Shown here: one piece after another, positions 1-38,108 of the stretch
Numbering within the stretch: the stretch's first letter is position 1
Layout of the letters: each line of letters opens with the position of its first letter
Assembly (NCBI GenBank): GCA_003640385.1
Contig: RCAB01000016.1
Location: 124,001 to 188,000, forward strand
Source: Setaria digitata
Taxonomy: Eukaryota; Nematoda; Chromadorea; Rhabditida; Setariidae
DNA length: 64,000 bases
Direction: 5' to 3'
Made by a program: the position numbers and the translations under genes
The notes under the pieces: generated by a model
Seen by the model: the letters and a program-made list of their open reading frames with translations, nothing else
Database searches by the model: none
What the model was told of the DNA's origin: nothing

Positions 1-2750
1 TGGAATTATCCTAATTGATCGGGATAGTAATGGGTTCAGTTAAACAGATGTAAGATTTTCTTGATAATAGGCTACACCAAACTCTATTAAGCATAACTTT
101 TATAAGAATAGTTTAAGACTAATTAATCGGGTAGATGTTTTGAAATTCGAGAATCCTTCTTTATCTGAAGCAACTAAAAGTCATAAAAAGTGATAACAAA
201 CAATCATACTTTGGGAAGAAAATAGAAAGAGAACGATTTCTCAAATTTTAAATATTGGAAAACAAAGGCAACATGTGGAAGTGATCCTATGGAATTTATA
301 AACATAAAGTACCAAAATCATATGTACGAGAGTAATAAGTAGAAATTTCAATGTTTAGGAAATATGGCGTGAGTTAAATCGGAGATACCATGGAAGTTTT
401 CGAGCTAAATATTTCCGAAACCTTCCGAGATATCCCAGAGTTCAGTACGCCCTGATGAGTTTCTCTATCATGATAAAACGGCGATCGCTTTAATTTTATG
501 ATATTTACAAAATTTTTTGAAAGGAAATTTTGAATTCCTATAATTTATTAATTCTCATATAAATTTCTATTTGAAACTTCGTTTTTCTGAAATTTTTTTT
601 TTCTTTCAAATCCACAGGAATTTTATATTTGCTTATACGTAATAATTTATGTCATAAACATCATGAAATTTTCCTTTAATTAAATATTATTGAGCATTTT
701 AACAACATTTGCAATAAAAGAGTATTTTCAAATACTCCATTACTTTATTTACTTTAAAAAAACATATAAATTAGCAAATTCCAAACTGATCAACATATGA
801 GAGCCAGCATCTCCTTAATTTATTTGAAATTTTGCAACATGTTACACTAAACGTAACGAAAAGTCACATTATACACAACGAAACAAGTGATATTTGTATG
901 AATGAAGTAAAAAAAAAAGCCATCTATTGCATATGTAATATCGAGAATGTGAAAATTAACAATGGATAAAACATTGATGTGTAAGCTAACCAAAAAGAAA
1001 ACAGAAAAAGGAAGGAATAAAATGCTTTTGTGATTGAATGATAAATGGATGTTATGACTGTCAAAGCGTAATTTGACATTATATTTTGTTTTTCATCTCA
1101 TTTCTTTTTTAATAGATCTATCTAAAGGATATGTTGTACTGGTTAAGATGTCATTCAGGAATGAAAGATTTTGCAATCCTGTCACAAAGTTATCAAGTTA
1201 GTTTGATTGTAATAAGTTAAATTGAGCTTCTTTTACATGCAATATTTAAATATTTTTTATTTAATTCATAGTTTTCGTAATTAAAAAAAAAAAAACAGAA
1301 AAGAGAAAAAAGTTATTCTGCTAATTGTCTTTTAGTCGAACAATGAAATTAAGTTAAAATGTTTAGTCAAACAATGGGAATTGAGTAAGCTTTCTAAATT
1401 CCTCAGAATTTCATCCATTTCTGGCATTTATATATGAACCAAATTAATGAAATTGAAGAAATTTCTAGTAACTTATAAAGCAAGTGAAATTTTCAACATC
1501 AAAGAAGGATGCGAATTTTTATCAACCAATGTTCAGTTAATCTTATTGATAAACGGTGGAAGTGTGTAGTGGAAATTTCGAAATCACGAAATCAATAGTG
1601 GAAAAAGACAAAGAAATGGTAGTCGGTCGGGTTTAGTATATAAAAGCAAAGCTTAAATTATGAATTGCAGAGGGAAAAAAAAGTTGAATGTTATGGAAAA
1701 TGGGGATTAATTAAATATCTGTAATGACGAATTGAATGCATTAAAATATGATAAGCACTGCAAATTTCAAACACAATTTTACGTGACCAACTGAAAATAA
1801 GATCATTTTTCTACGCTAATTAAAAAATGAATTTTAGCGCGACTAAGTTACTAGCATTTTTATTCAGTAAATGGCATATATATATATATATATATATATG
1901 TATATGTATATGTGATGGAAACTCTTAACTGAAAAGATAGCACGAATATTATTCAATCATTCATAATACGGGTGCGTATACAAATGAAATCTAAAACAAC
2001 TGGGTCTATTAATGTAATGAATCGCACAAAAAAAAAAAAAAGGTAGATGGAAGAAAAACCGGAACAAGCGGAAGAGTTATGATGGAGTAATTCAAGACTT
2101 CTCAAATAGGGAATTTTTTTTTTGAAGCTACAACCAATAAGTGCATATTTGCTTAATAAAATCACTAACTAAATTCGAACTTCTTATCATTCACTATGAA
2201 ACTTTCTTATCATCCATTAATGCTTTGGAATTTTGTAGCCATTTTTTTCTCTCCCGTTCTTTTTTTTTTTCGTTTTTTTTTTTTTTTTTTTGTGCATAAT
2301 ATTTAAGTCATTAACCGTTTCAAATATTCACGCGAAAAGAGAAACATCATACTTTACAAAAGAGCGTGTATATTAGGAGTGCAGCCAAAGGATTTACGTT
2401 AAAATCCGTTATTTGTAGCGAAATTCAAGTGGTATAATTTGATTGAAAATACCAAAAGCTTTGAAATCTTTCATTTTAATATCTGACTGACCTGTAAACA
2501 AGGGAGAAAATTAAGGAAATTTACATTCATGAGACAAAAGGAGTCCCATAAACATAAATGTATTAGTGGAAAAAAAAAACCGATAAGATTTTAGGGTATG
2601 AAATAAATCAGGCAATGACTACTGCAAAAATTTGAAGTCAAAACAATCTGCTCGCCGGAAAAGCACTTTTGCTGAAATCAGGATGCTTTGTCTAGCGGGG
2701 CATTGCTTGCGAAATTCAGTATTTTACGACCCCAAATCCATATTTCATGA
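1..2750. other. Non-coding region downstream of the RGS gene; nothing supported
   Basis: AT-rich sequence with frequent stops in all frames. It holds a (TA)n run at about 1876-1911, a poly(T) tract near 2270-2291 and scattered A/T homopolymers. No splice-flanked coding segment or recognisable RNA gene was seen on either strand. It lies beyond the 3' end of the minus-strand RGS-like gene. Confidence 0.6.
1876..1911. repeat. (TA)n microsatellite
   Basis: Alternating AT with two GT interruptions near its end, in the non-coding left end. Confidence 0.9.
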
Positions 2751-2751
2751 T

Positions 2752-2757
2752 TTTATT
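2752..2757 (-). terminator. Candidate polyadenylation signal AATAAA for the RGS-like gene
   Basis: The plus strand reads TTTATT, which is AATAAA on the minus strand. It lies about 200 bp past the proposed stop codon at 2955. The AT-rich context makes chance occurrence quite likely. Confidence 0.35.
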
Positions 2758-2954
2758 TGCTCAAACACTTTCCAATTTTTTTTTTTTTTTTCGCTTTCAA
2801 AACACCCAACGGACACGTCTTAACATAATAGAAGATAAAATCAGAAAAGAAGCAAAAAAAGTACTAGTTTCTGAAAGAAATATGCTCAAACTCCATTAGA
2901 CACATATTTTCAATGAGTTCAAAACTACATTTCCAGGAACTTTCCCACCTTGCT

Positions 2955-28074
<25,120 letters not shown>

Positions 28075-28077
<3 letters not shown>

Positions 28078-28084
28078 ATTGCTA
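28075..28084 (-). promoter_or_regulatory. Strong splice acceptor directly before an ATG: possible trans-splice site/alternative start
   Basis: The minus strand reads TTATTTTAG then CAAT then ATG at 28077. In nematodes an acceptor with only a few bases before the ATG often receives a spliced leader. The frame upstream is open only for a few codons. It may equally be an ordinary internal acceptor of a longer transcript that includes the PTB exons. Confidence 0.4.
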
Positions 28085-28813
28085 AAATAACGAAAACTCG
28101 AAATTCACCTTATTAGTTATCAAAATGATCATTATCACGATAATAAGAAGATGATAAGAGGCTAATCAAGTAAGCAGATTTGTACACTTCACAAACAGAC
28201 ATCTAACGTTATATGAGAGACGATAAAGTGTAACATTTAATTTATTGTGAAGAATTTGCTTATAGTTGAAAATTCAAAGAAAAAAAAATCCAAAAAAAAA
28301 GCATAGAAAGTTTTGGTGCGTGTGAATGTGAATGAAATCATTCTTACCAACTAACAAAATTCAATGCAAGCATCTATCCCACCGGGAGAACCCACGCTAT
28401 CCTCAAATCTTCCACTCACGTACAACTACGTACAAACAGTGTATTGCTAATCTGTGCTCACACTTACCTTCATGATGAAGAAACGCAACAACAAAGATTT
28501 GAAAATAACAAAGTATTTCATACAGTTCGTTGCTCACGTTCCATCAATGTACATGCGTAGAAAATCACATGCTCTTGGAATGTAAGACAACGAGGAGATT
28601 TGAGTGTTATAAAAAGCCGATAGGACGACACGATGATTCAAAGGTCATTCTATTTGAAAAATCAAATGTTTAGGAAAAGGTCAAAAGCCATGAAAATACA
28701 GTGCTCTCAGAGTATACATATATATGAAGCAATGATATCACAACATTTTGTGTGTCACTAATAATATTCTTCCTATGGACAGTCCCAATAATTTTTGTAT
28801 AAGGCTTTTGAAT

Positions 28814-28965
28814 GATCTGTTTTTCGATATAAAAACTGATCTGTTTTTTGGTATGTTACTAAAGCCTGATTCATTTCTCGGTAGAACTTTAAAGACTGAT
28901 CTCTTTTTCGATATGGTCTTAAAGAATGACCCATCTTTTAACATGGATCTAAAGTGTGATCGTTT
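28814..28965. repeat. 30-bp diverged minisatellite, about five units
   Basis: Units of 30 bp beginning GATCTGTTTTT or a variant and ending CTAAAG plus three to four bases, with a 24-bp first unit. Both strands stay open through it. The plus strand reads as 10-residue repeats of type D-L-F-F-D/G-M-x-L-K, the minus strand as K-x-R-S-V-F-K type repeats. Divergence between units is high, so it is old. Confidence 0.8.
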
Positions 28966-29190
28966 TTTGTTTTCCTATAACGTTTTGTTACTTCGCTTTT
29001 TCCTAATTTTTTTTTTTTTGACTTATCAAGTGGAAAGAGAACAGATGAAGATTTAACAGAGTGCGAGAAATGATGAAATGTCAAAAAAGTAAATAAAGTC
29101 ATTCGAGTAATTAAATTATTATTACCATTCTGTTGGAAGAAGAACTAAAAAAAGTACAATAAACAAAAAATACATATAGCACGCGAAGAT

Positions 29191-29310
29191 CAACAAATAA
29201 CTACGTACATTACGTTAACCGGAGAGCAACGAATGACTACGTGTATTGCGTCAAACAAAGGGCAACAAATGACTACGTACATTACGTTAACCGGAGAGCA
29301 ACGAATGACT
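29191..29310. repeat. 36-bp tandem repeat, 3.3 copies
   Basis: Units begin CAACAAATAACTACGTACAT, CAACGAATGACTACGTGTAT and CAACAAATGACTACGTACAT, followed by the start of a fourth. Units 1 and 3 differ at one base while unit 2 is more diverged, implying an older 72-bp duplication. Confidence 0.88.
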
Positions 29311-30672
29311 GGCAGTGTCACTCATCTGAAAGACAGTAATAACACCTAGGTGGCAAATTTTGTGAAATGATTCTTTTTTTTTGTTAGTAATGCGACGAAG
29401 CAAGAATGAAATAAATGAGAAAGATCGGAGTGAGAGAATCTATCTATCGGTGGAAGTGATCGAGTCCGTTCGTCCTTTTCCATTCTTCTTCATTTTCAGC
29501 TGACAGGTACTGTTCCGAATTGAATTCTTTTTTTTTTTCATGCTTCGAACTAAGGACGTTTTCCATCCTTGGCGGGAAATACTTTTTTTTTTTTCGAAAT
29601 GAAAATCATTTTTCAAATCTTATGATAGTGAAATTAAATTTAAATGAATGATCATTGTTGTTCGCTCCATCCTTCTCGCTCTATTTCCAAAGTTTGCATG
29701 CATACAAATCATTCGATCATATATCATCATCATCTCATTATTTTTATGTTTATACATCCTTAACACATATTATCATATCAATGGATTGTTTAGAACTTTG
29801 CTAGTTTTTTTTTTTTTTTATTTTGCTGCAAACAAAAATGATAATAAGTTTAATATTTAACTTCATCCTCCAGCTTNCATCGAAAATAAGCAACTTATGG
29901 ATTTTCGAATTTTGCTTAATTACAAGAGTAACAACGATGATCAATTCTAATGTCATTTTTTTTTTATGCAGCTTTTCCCTTCCCCACAAAACTATGCCAT
30001 GAAATTTTCTCAAAAGTAATTTAGAAATTCGATTAAAAAGCAAAAAAATTTGGAAATTATTGTGAATTTGCACTTCAGAGCATTGGAATGATGCTTCAAA
30101 TATGAAAGACAACACTGGTTTTCATTATAAATGAAGTCACTGCTTCAACTCTTGTGATAACTTAAACAAAAACAAAAATAATCAAAACTAACTCCGAGCG
30201 AATACGAATAAATGGGTTGCCGTTCATCATCATCGGATATTCCATCGGTGACTATTGCCATCTTCTCTGAAGTTATCATTAAATGATTGACCTAGCTTAA
30301 AGCTTAACATAATATACGATTGGATTAATATAATTCGTAAAGTTCCTAGATATCAAAAATAAAATTTGTGGGACTCGAGGATATCAAATGTGAAATGATT
30401 TTTGATTTTTCTATTCTACTTACTAAGTGTTACCATTTCAGAAAACTCCCTCATCTTATCAAATTTGTCGTGAAAGATTTCGAAAAGTTTGTAACTTGAC
30501 TGAAGATAGAAATTTAATACTAAAAAAAAAAAAAAAAAAAAAAAATGCTTCTGATAAGTTTGCACTGACAAGCAGAAACATTTATCAATGATAAACGTAA
30601 ATGAATCGTTTGGAAGGATACCATTAATGTTACTTTCATTGGTCATAGCTAATTTGGTGATCTTCGCCTTAC

Positions 30673-33323
30673 TGATAATATCACATGTTGTGCTGATTCT
30701 ATCTGCTGCCGAATCATTCGGCATTTTTCTGGAAAATTTTTTAATTTCTCCCTTTCAGCATGAAAAAAACAAGCGACTAAAAGTTTCACCTCACTTATCG
30801 TCTCAGTTTTTTCGGGGAAACAATTTTTCATGATAATTAATTGAAAAGAAAGAAAAAGAAAATTCTCGTTGGATGTCATTTTTACGATATCTAATCTATT
30901 TATTCTAAGTGTGATAGTTATATTCTGCAAAAGCAAAAAATAATCAGTGAAAATTTTGAAAATCCGAAGATTACTGATCATTGGTTTGTTTGATCATATT
31001 TCCTGTTCCGACAAACTGTTGCTGAGGTTTTCGAGAAGTGTCACTTGGTTGTACCTCAAAAATGTGTTTAAAAAAAGTGTTAAAACAAAATTAATAAAAA
31101 TTTCATATACATTACCACACCCCGTGAATGAAGTGCGAAACCGATCGCAGTAACACTTTTTTTTTTTTTTTTTTCACGACCGAGATTTCCAATTTACGTT
31201 TTGTCCTAATTAAGCTAAATTTTAAAAATCTATGCAAAATACCACATAAAACACGGTCTACGTAGCAAAATCATTCATCTGCTACATTCAAATGTATCCC
31301 TTTTTGTTTATATTTCGCTTTATCAATCAAACATTTAAGTTTTAAGTCAACTTCTTTTCATATTTTAATAAAATATGGACTTCATTATTTTTGTACCGTT
31401 GGTGCAAAATTCATAAGTTGAATATGACGCAAAACGCTTTCTGCTGTTTTCGGAAATTCTTTACAACTATTTTCTGTATCGGATTTGCCACTGAAATTGT
31501 TAAAAAACTAAGACGCAAGTTTCAAAAATACCCCACTTCTCCGATATTATTAAAGTATTTGTCTAGGCCACTAAGACATTTCTGCACACCTCCAATAACA
31601 CCGGACAGTAATACTGAAATAATGCAGTTCATAATTTCTTGAATGAAATTTACAACTGACAATTATCAAATTGCAATTTACCTGTATTCCTATTTATTTA
31701 TGATATTGTTAGCTATTGAAGACAATATTTTCGCTGGTTTTTGTGAATGAAAAAAAAAAGAAAAAATTCATAATGTTATAATTGTTGCTAAGGATTGATT
31801 GTTCTACGATCAAATGATAAAGTTAAATTTTGTTCAAAAATTTCACACATTACAAGGGTTTTTTTTTTCCCCCCTCTGAAATATAAAATTATAAAGAAAG
31901 ATGAAAAAGATGCAAAGAATAGTTTTTCACCTTGGTGTACATTTAATATCATATCGTTTTGTATATTTGTTATGAAAATAATGATGGAGTAACTGCTCAT
32001 CAACACCAAATACATGACATATTAAATGATTGGCTGAAGAAATTGCAATTGTTATTGTTGAAATTTTGAGCAACAACTATAAATTTTTAAATTTCGCGAA
32101 ATATTTTTTTAAAATTTGTCCAATTAAATCGATCTATGGGAAATATAAAATACTTCGGTTGTCATGGAAAAGAAAAAGCACTAAAAAAGGAACAAATAAT
32201 TATTCAGAAAAAAAAAAAAAAAAAAAAGGGAAAAATGAATTTATTTACCTTCATCTGATACAATAAGCCCCATATACTGGTTGTTTTCAAGACAAACAAC
32301 AGCATTTTTAATTATTTTAGCTGGTATACATTTTAATATTTTTTTTCTGGAACTATATACCAGAACCTACACAATTAAAAAAATTATCATTTATTGAATG
32401 ATGCATTGTTTGATCAACAAAGTCGGTTGATATGTATGCATAACAATGGTGAAGTTTTCAAATGAATTGTTTTGCAAATTTTTTTTTTTTAGGCACAATA
32501 TTCTTTATCCATGTAACAACAAATGCGTAAAGGCATAAATTTTTAAATGCAAAACCTGACATTTCCAATTAACGAATTAATAATTATTGCAGCATGATAA
32601 TTAATAATATGATTTATGTTTTCATAAATTTATCGATTTACGAAAAAAGAAAATAACTTTGTTACTAAAAAAAAAAACTTACATGTTCGCTAGTAATACG
32701 CATAAGTACTGTTCGAGCCGTAACACACTGTCTCATTAGTTTGACAATTGTTTTATTTAAGATTGAAATGGGTGTCTGATATGGCTTTGCTATCATACTG
32801 CCAATTGCAACCAAAAGACACTGATAAGGGAGATGAATATCACTGCTGTTATCATTTTGTTCATTTGAAATCGCTGCATATTCCACTGATGATTTATTAG
32901 AGGATTCGTTAAATAGTGTCTGAAATTATTTCAGCTACCATCAATTAAAAAAAAAAAAAAAAAAATAAAAGGAAAAAACATAAATAAACGCTCATTTTAG
33001 CATTTTGTGCAATTAGAAAAAAGCTAATTACATTAGTGTGTAAATTGATCAGGCTTTTTCTCCGCTTAAATCATTATTTCTTTGTTTATTATAAAACTTA
33101 CATGGCGTAAATTACAAACAATTTTTGCCGTTTTATCATGAGTGCAATTTAATTCGCTTCTTTCTCGTAAATATGCCATTTTCTTACTATCGTTTTCCTG
33201 CTTTAGAAAATATTGAAGAAGATTTTCTTTATTTCCTAAGTTTAACCAAATAAGAACACATTTAATGGAGATAACTTCTATTAAATTAATTTTCCGCTCA
33301 CTAATAATATTTTTCAGATTTAG
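30673..33323 (-). CDS. PTB-like domain exons, probable 5' part of the RGS12/Loco-type gene (partial)
   Basis: Exons 33323-33102 and 32919-32683 are phase 0 and join cleanly to 32366-32249, which ends in phase 1. Exons 31490-31397 and about 30751-30673 are less certain. Together the exons encode LPYQCLLVAIGS, TPISILNKTIVKLMRQC, ILKCIPAKIIKNAVVCLENN and NSCKEFPKTAESVLRHIQ, which follow the order of a phosphotyrosine-binding (PTB) fold as found N-terminal to RGS in RGS12 and Loco. The junction between 32249 and 31490 is one base out of phase, so either a micro-exon is missing or the sequence has a 1-bp error. Joining to the 28.08-kb exon is also unproven. No PDZ domain or start codon was found upstream. 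It could instead be a separate PTB-protein gene. Confidence 0.45.
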
Positions 33324-33646
33324 CTAGAAATAATTTTTAGGTCAGGAAAAGATAAAAAGATAGACTATAAAATGAGATAATTCATTATATTCAAAAATTT
33401 CATCAGGTATACAACATCTCGTCCAAACATCATAGATCTAATAATATCTATTAGATTTTATTAATAATTTGTAGGCTATAAAAAGGAAGAAAAGCAGACT
33501 ATAAATTGTTAATTTATTACACTCAAAAATTTCATCAATTGCAAGCCATCTTTTTCAAAATCATTTGTTTCTATTTTACCAACCTTCTTTGAACCTGCAA
33601 TGCTGCATTTTTCGCCTAGTAAATATTATTTTAAAACAGTTCAAAA

Positions 33647-33672
33647 TAATATATATATATATATATATATAT
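33647..33672. repeat. (AT)n microsatellite with inverted flanks
   Basis: Alternating AT flanked by AAAATA on the left and TATTTTT on the right, so the whole element is palindromic. Confidence 0.9.
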
Positions 33673-36020
33673 TATTTTTTGATTTGCAAAGTTGAGGCTT
33701 TTAAATTTCAATTGCTAATTTTATTCAAGGATTTTTATGCTGAAAAGCGCAATTTATACATTAAATTCTTTTTTTCTTTTTTCGATACAAAATACTTCGC
33801 CATAAAATACTGCCTCTTCGTCAGTTATTAAACAGGAAAACAGTGGTTAACTGAATTAATCAATTATCGAAATTTGATAAGCATCTATTTTTTTGCTGCT
33901 AATATTGAACATATAGCAACAAAATATGTTCAAATATGAAAGAATTTTAAGTTAGCATTAACTGATTGGATATAATTTGCTTGGATTCATCGTATTAATA
34001 ATGTTGAGAAAATGTTTCGTTTCCAATTTTCTACTAAATTTCCAATCAATAAGGAGGAATGAAAAATTCATTTCATTAGTTTAGAAATGATATAGCATAT
34101 TTTGATATTACTTTGAGTTAATAACAACAAAAAACATTGAAATAAATCTTTTAAAAAAAAAAAATAATATTTAAATTTACTACAATGCGATAAAATTAAT
34201 CATCATGTGATAAATGTGCGAACATTTAGCAGCTGTTAGGTTAACCGTTGAATTTATACTTTATAAGAAGAAAATAGAATCAGCGCTGCGATTATTTGTC
34301 ATCATTTTTATTTGGTGACAAGAGGTGGGAGTGGAAAAGGGAAAGAGAAATATAATTATAAATTTTGTACTGATATGCAGAAATGTGAAAGTGATATAAA
34401 TGATAATTTATATAATTATAACATATCGAAAATGAAGTTTTAGGATTCACATTTATTTCAACGCATAAATTTCAGATATTTATTTGGAAAATTGTGAAAA
34501 GTTTAAATGATTTGAATCGAATGCGCAAAATGAAAAAAATAGACAACGGCATATCAAAATAATACATTATAATAAATTATCCAAGGTTTGCTTTGTATTT
34601 ATCAATTATCAAGTTTTCCATTCCAGCAGTGAGCCGATAGTTTCGATTAGAATTTTACCTACAAGCAAATTAAGAATTGAAATTAGAAATAAAAAAAAAG
34701 GACACAAAGTCGAACCGATTGATTCCTTACAGTAGCTGCATCAAATAGTTCTTTGTCAGAAAAAAAAGTAGTAATTTTGTCCTTCCACTTTTTTTTTCAG
34801 TAAGCTTAAATAAAATTTAATGTCAGATTTAGCTAATTTTAATTCAGCCATTTAGAAATAAATTGAATATTCAGCACTTTGTTATTAGTTCAATTTGTCT
34901 GAAAATCAAAAAAAAAAAAAAAAAAAAAAAATTACACTAATCATTTTCCTGTTGTAAATGATTGCTAGTTACATAAAAGTATACTGATGCTGAGCAAAGA
35001 AATTCGTCTGTTTTTTGAATTTTGTTAATTATGCAAAATACTTGAAGCACAGGCCTTTTTCTTTCTTTTTCATCTCAAATATTTGAAAATACTCATAATT
35101 CGAATACAGTAGCAGCGATTTATAATGAATAATAATTCCACAAAAATATTTATGCAATAAAATCAAAAATTGAGTTAACTGTGAAGCAAGTTCTTTTCTT
35201 TTTGGAAATTTAGCAACCTTTTAATGCTTTCGTCTTTACTACTTATAACATTGCAAATGGTTAATAATTTTCACCAAGCTTCTGAAAAAAATTCTTTTTT
35301 CTTAAATTTATTTTTAGCAATCAATGATTAGTGCTTTTTTTTCTTGATTAGGAATAGAAAAATTATAAAGACTGATTTTAAACACAATCAATGAAATAAA
35401 AACATTTGAAACAAATGATTTTGGCTATCCTATTGTAACAGACTCGAAGATAAATTAAAAATTCATTAAAATTGTTTTGTCATTATTGTTTTGCTGTAGG
35501 TGAAGAAAATGCAAAATGCAATTTTCCTATTGCTCATATTTTCTAAAAAAATTTTTTTCAAGAAATAAGTAAATAAATGAAAATGGAAATAAAACGATCA
35601 AAAATAATTGTAGCAATATCATTTGTGAATGAGAATGATATTTAAATGATTATATCATATCATATCATGCCATGTCATTTGAATGAAATTGAAATTATTG
35701 CATTTAACTGAAAATAAAATCGAATAAATTTTTTGTTCTTCGTTGCCATAAAATTTTCCAATAAGTTCAGTAAATGTCCATTTAAAATAAAATATTAGAT
35801 GGTTCAGCTAATGTTATTGTTATTTTTTAAAAAGACTCTATGAAAGTTTATTTGATATTAAATTTTGTTTGGTTATTCTTTTAATTTAAATAGCAAATTT
35901 TTGAAATGAGTGGAAGATGTGCAGCATATTAATTATTTTGTAGTAGTGAAATCAGAAAAGATATATATCAAACTAATCATTAACTTTTTTTTTTCCGTTT
36001 CTCAATCTCTTGACGGAATT

Positions 36021-36411
36021 GCTACTCTTTTGAGATTTGCTTTGCCAGTGGTGAAATGAAAAATGAAAGTGAATCTGTTTTATGCGCAAGCTAAACAAAA
36101 TGGAACGGATTTAATTTCAAAGAAGTAAGCTTCTCATTATTAGCATATAAATTTATTTCTTATATTTCAAACTAATTCTTTATTATTTCACATAAAAACT
36201 TTCAAAAAAAAAAAANGCTACTCTTTTGAGATTTGCTTTGCCAGTGGTGAAATGAAAAATGAAAGTGAATCTGTTTTATGCGCAAGCTAAACAAAATGGA
36301 ACGGATTTAATTTCAAAGAAGTAAGCTTCTCATTATTAGCATATAAATTTATTTCTTATATTTCAAACTAATTCTTTATTATTTCACATAAAAACTTTCA
36401 AAAAAAAAAAA
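36021..36411. repeat. 195-bp identical direct duplication separated by N (assembly artefact)
   Basis: Bases 36021-36215 and 36217-36411 are identical, including the 12-A end, with a single N at 36216. This is the pattern left when two contig ends that overlap are placed side by side instead of merged. Confidence 0.93.
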
Positions 36412-38108
36412 GGAAAATTATTTAAAATAAGGAAGTGCTTAATGAAATTCTATTTTTAACCGATTTTTTCAAGTTCATTTAAAGCATTAAATAAGCTTAA
36501 TATTACTACACTTCATACGATGCAAATCAGTATTCGATGCCTTGCTCTTTTTTTTTTCCAATTTTATTATCTTTTGTTAATTCAATTTATCTTAATGAAT
36601 TTATTCCATATCGATATTCAACTCATTATCGGCTCTATTTCTTACTTTAATTTAACGATTTCATTTGTCGAATGATAATTTTGAAATTTAATATTATCGT
36701 CTTATTATTTTAGTGCTCAAATAGCTCTTCTAGATATTTTCTTATTTTTGTAATTTGTTAAACAAATAATTTTTCTTTGATAGAAAAAAGCTAAAACTTT
36801 CTTTCATAAATTAACAATTATTTACTGCAAATCTTAACAAAGTGTAGAAATTTGGATAAAATGATAAATGATATAAATTTAAATGAAATCTATATTTACT
36901 GAATGCTTCCTTTTTCAGCTTAACATTTAACTAATTCATCACTTTGTTTTGTGGTTCCTTTTTTTTCAGTTTGATATTTTTTTCTTTTTGTAAATTAAAA
37001 TTAAGAATATATTATCTGTAGTTTAAATAATGCGACAAATATTTTAATTGATTTTGAAAATGATAGGAAATAAAAGAGAAGATAATTGAATCTTTCAACT
37101 GCAACTGATGAAATGAATGATCACCCTAAGGAATTAAAATGAAATGAACTGAAAGATGTTGGTACAATATTGATGTTTTTCATTTCCTTGTCTTTTTTTT
37201 AAAACTTGAAGATGCGTCAAATAGAATTTTGTTCTATAAAAAAAAAAAAAAAAAATGATTTAATGAAAATTTTTGAAGGAATGAATGTTTTATGTCGTTT
37301 CAAAACTATTCAGTGACAAAGCAATCATTTTTGAGTTGATAAATTTTGCTTTTCTTATATTTATCTCTTTTCATCTACTCATTTTTTCCTTTTTTTTTTT
37401 TTTTTTTTCTACACTTTAACTTGGAGGAAATTAATAGATCCTATCTTAAAAGACTGTCCTTAATTGGAATAGTTAAATGAAATGTGGCGTGTATCTCTAA
37501 TATTAAATAGTAATTTTAAGCAAATCTAATGGTATAAAAATCGTGTAGCAACGAAAGTGGATGACGTTTGTGAGAAAGAATTTTCAAAGCCCATAAAGGT
37601 TCTTTCTTTTACTCTTGCTTTCATTCTCGATTACTTATTTTTTTTTTTCAGCTAGTTTAGAAAGATGTTCTTTAATAGCTCTTATAGGGTTTCAAAAACA
37701 CTGGTTGCACCTCTTCTATATTTTATTAATAATTTCTTTCTTAGTATTTCATAACAGTCAGTTTGTTATTTTTCAATCTTATTATCTTATTGCATATTGT
37801 TAACTTCCCCTAATTGATTGCGTAGTATAAATTAAATTTCATTATTGTTTAAAAATAATGCAATTTTCAAATCTTTCATGTTTCTGCATGATTTAATTCT
37901 AACAAATAATTCCGAAGATTAATTAATAAAATGCATACAATATAATATTTTTTTTCTTCTAAATATTTATTTTCATAATTACAGTTAATTTTCTAAATAT
38001 TTGCTTGCATAATTACAATTTAGATAATTCCTATACAATTTTTAGATAAATCGTGTTAAATGTTGTGAAAAAAAAAAAAAAAAAAAGCATATATAAAGAA
38101 GGAAAGAA

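Larger units (their letters stand above)
28082..30672 (-). other. Intron or intergenic DNA with two minisatellites
   Basis: Between the PTB-like exons and the 28.08-kb exon. Apart from the two tandem repeats and one ambiguous base (N at 29877), I see no supported coding exon. Confidence 0.5.
33324..38108. other. Divergent intergenic region between the RGS-like and globin genes
   Basis: Both flanking genes point away from this 4.8-kb stretch, so it should hold their promoters and perhaps missing 5' exons of the PTB/RGS gene. It contains an AT microsatellite at about 33647-33672, poly(A)/poly(T) tracts and the 195-bp duplication around the N at 36216. No promoter element could be assigned in the AT-rich background. 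Confidence 0.5.
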
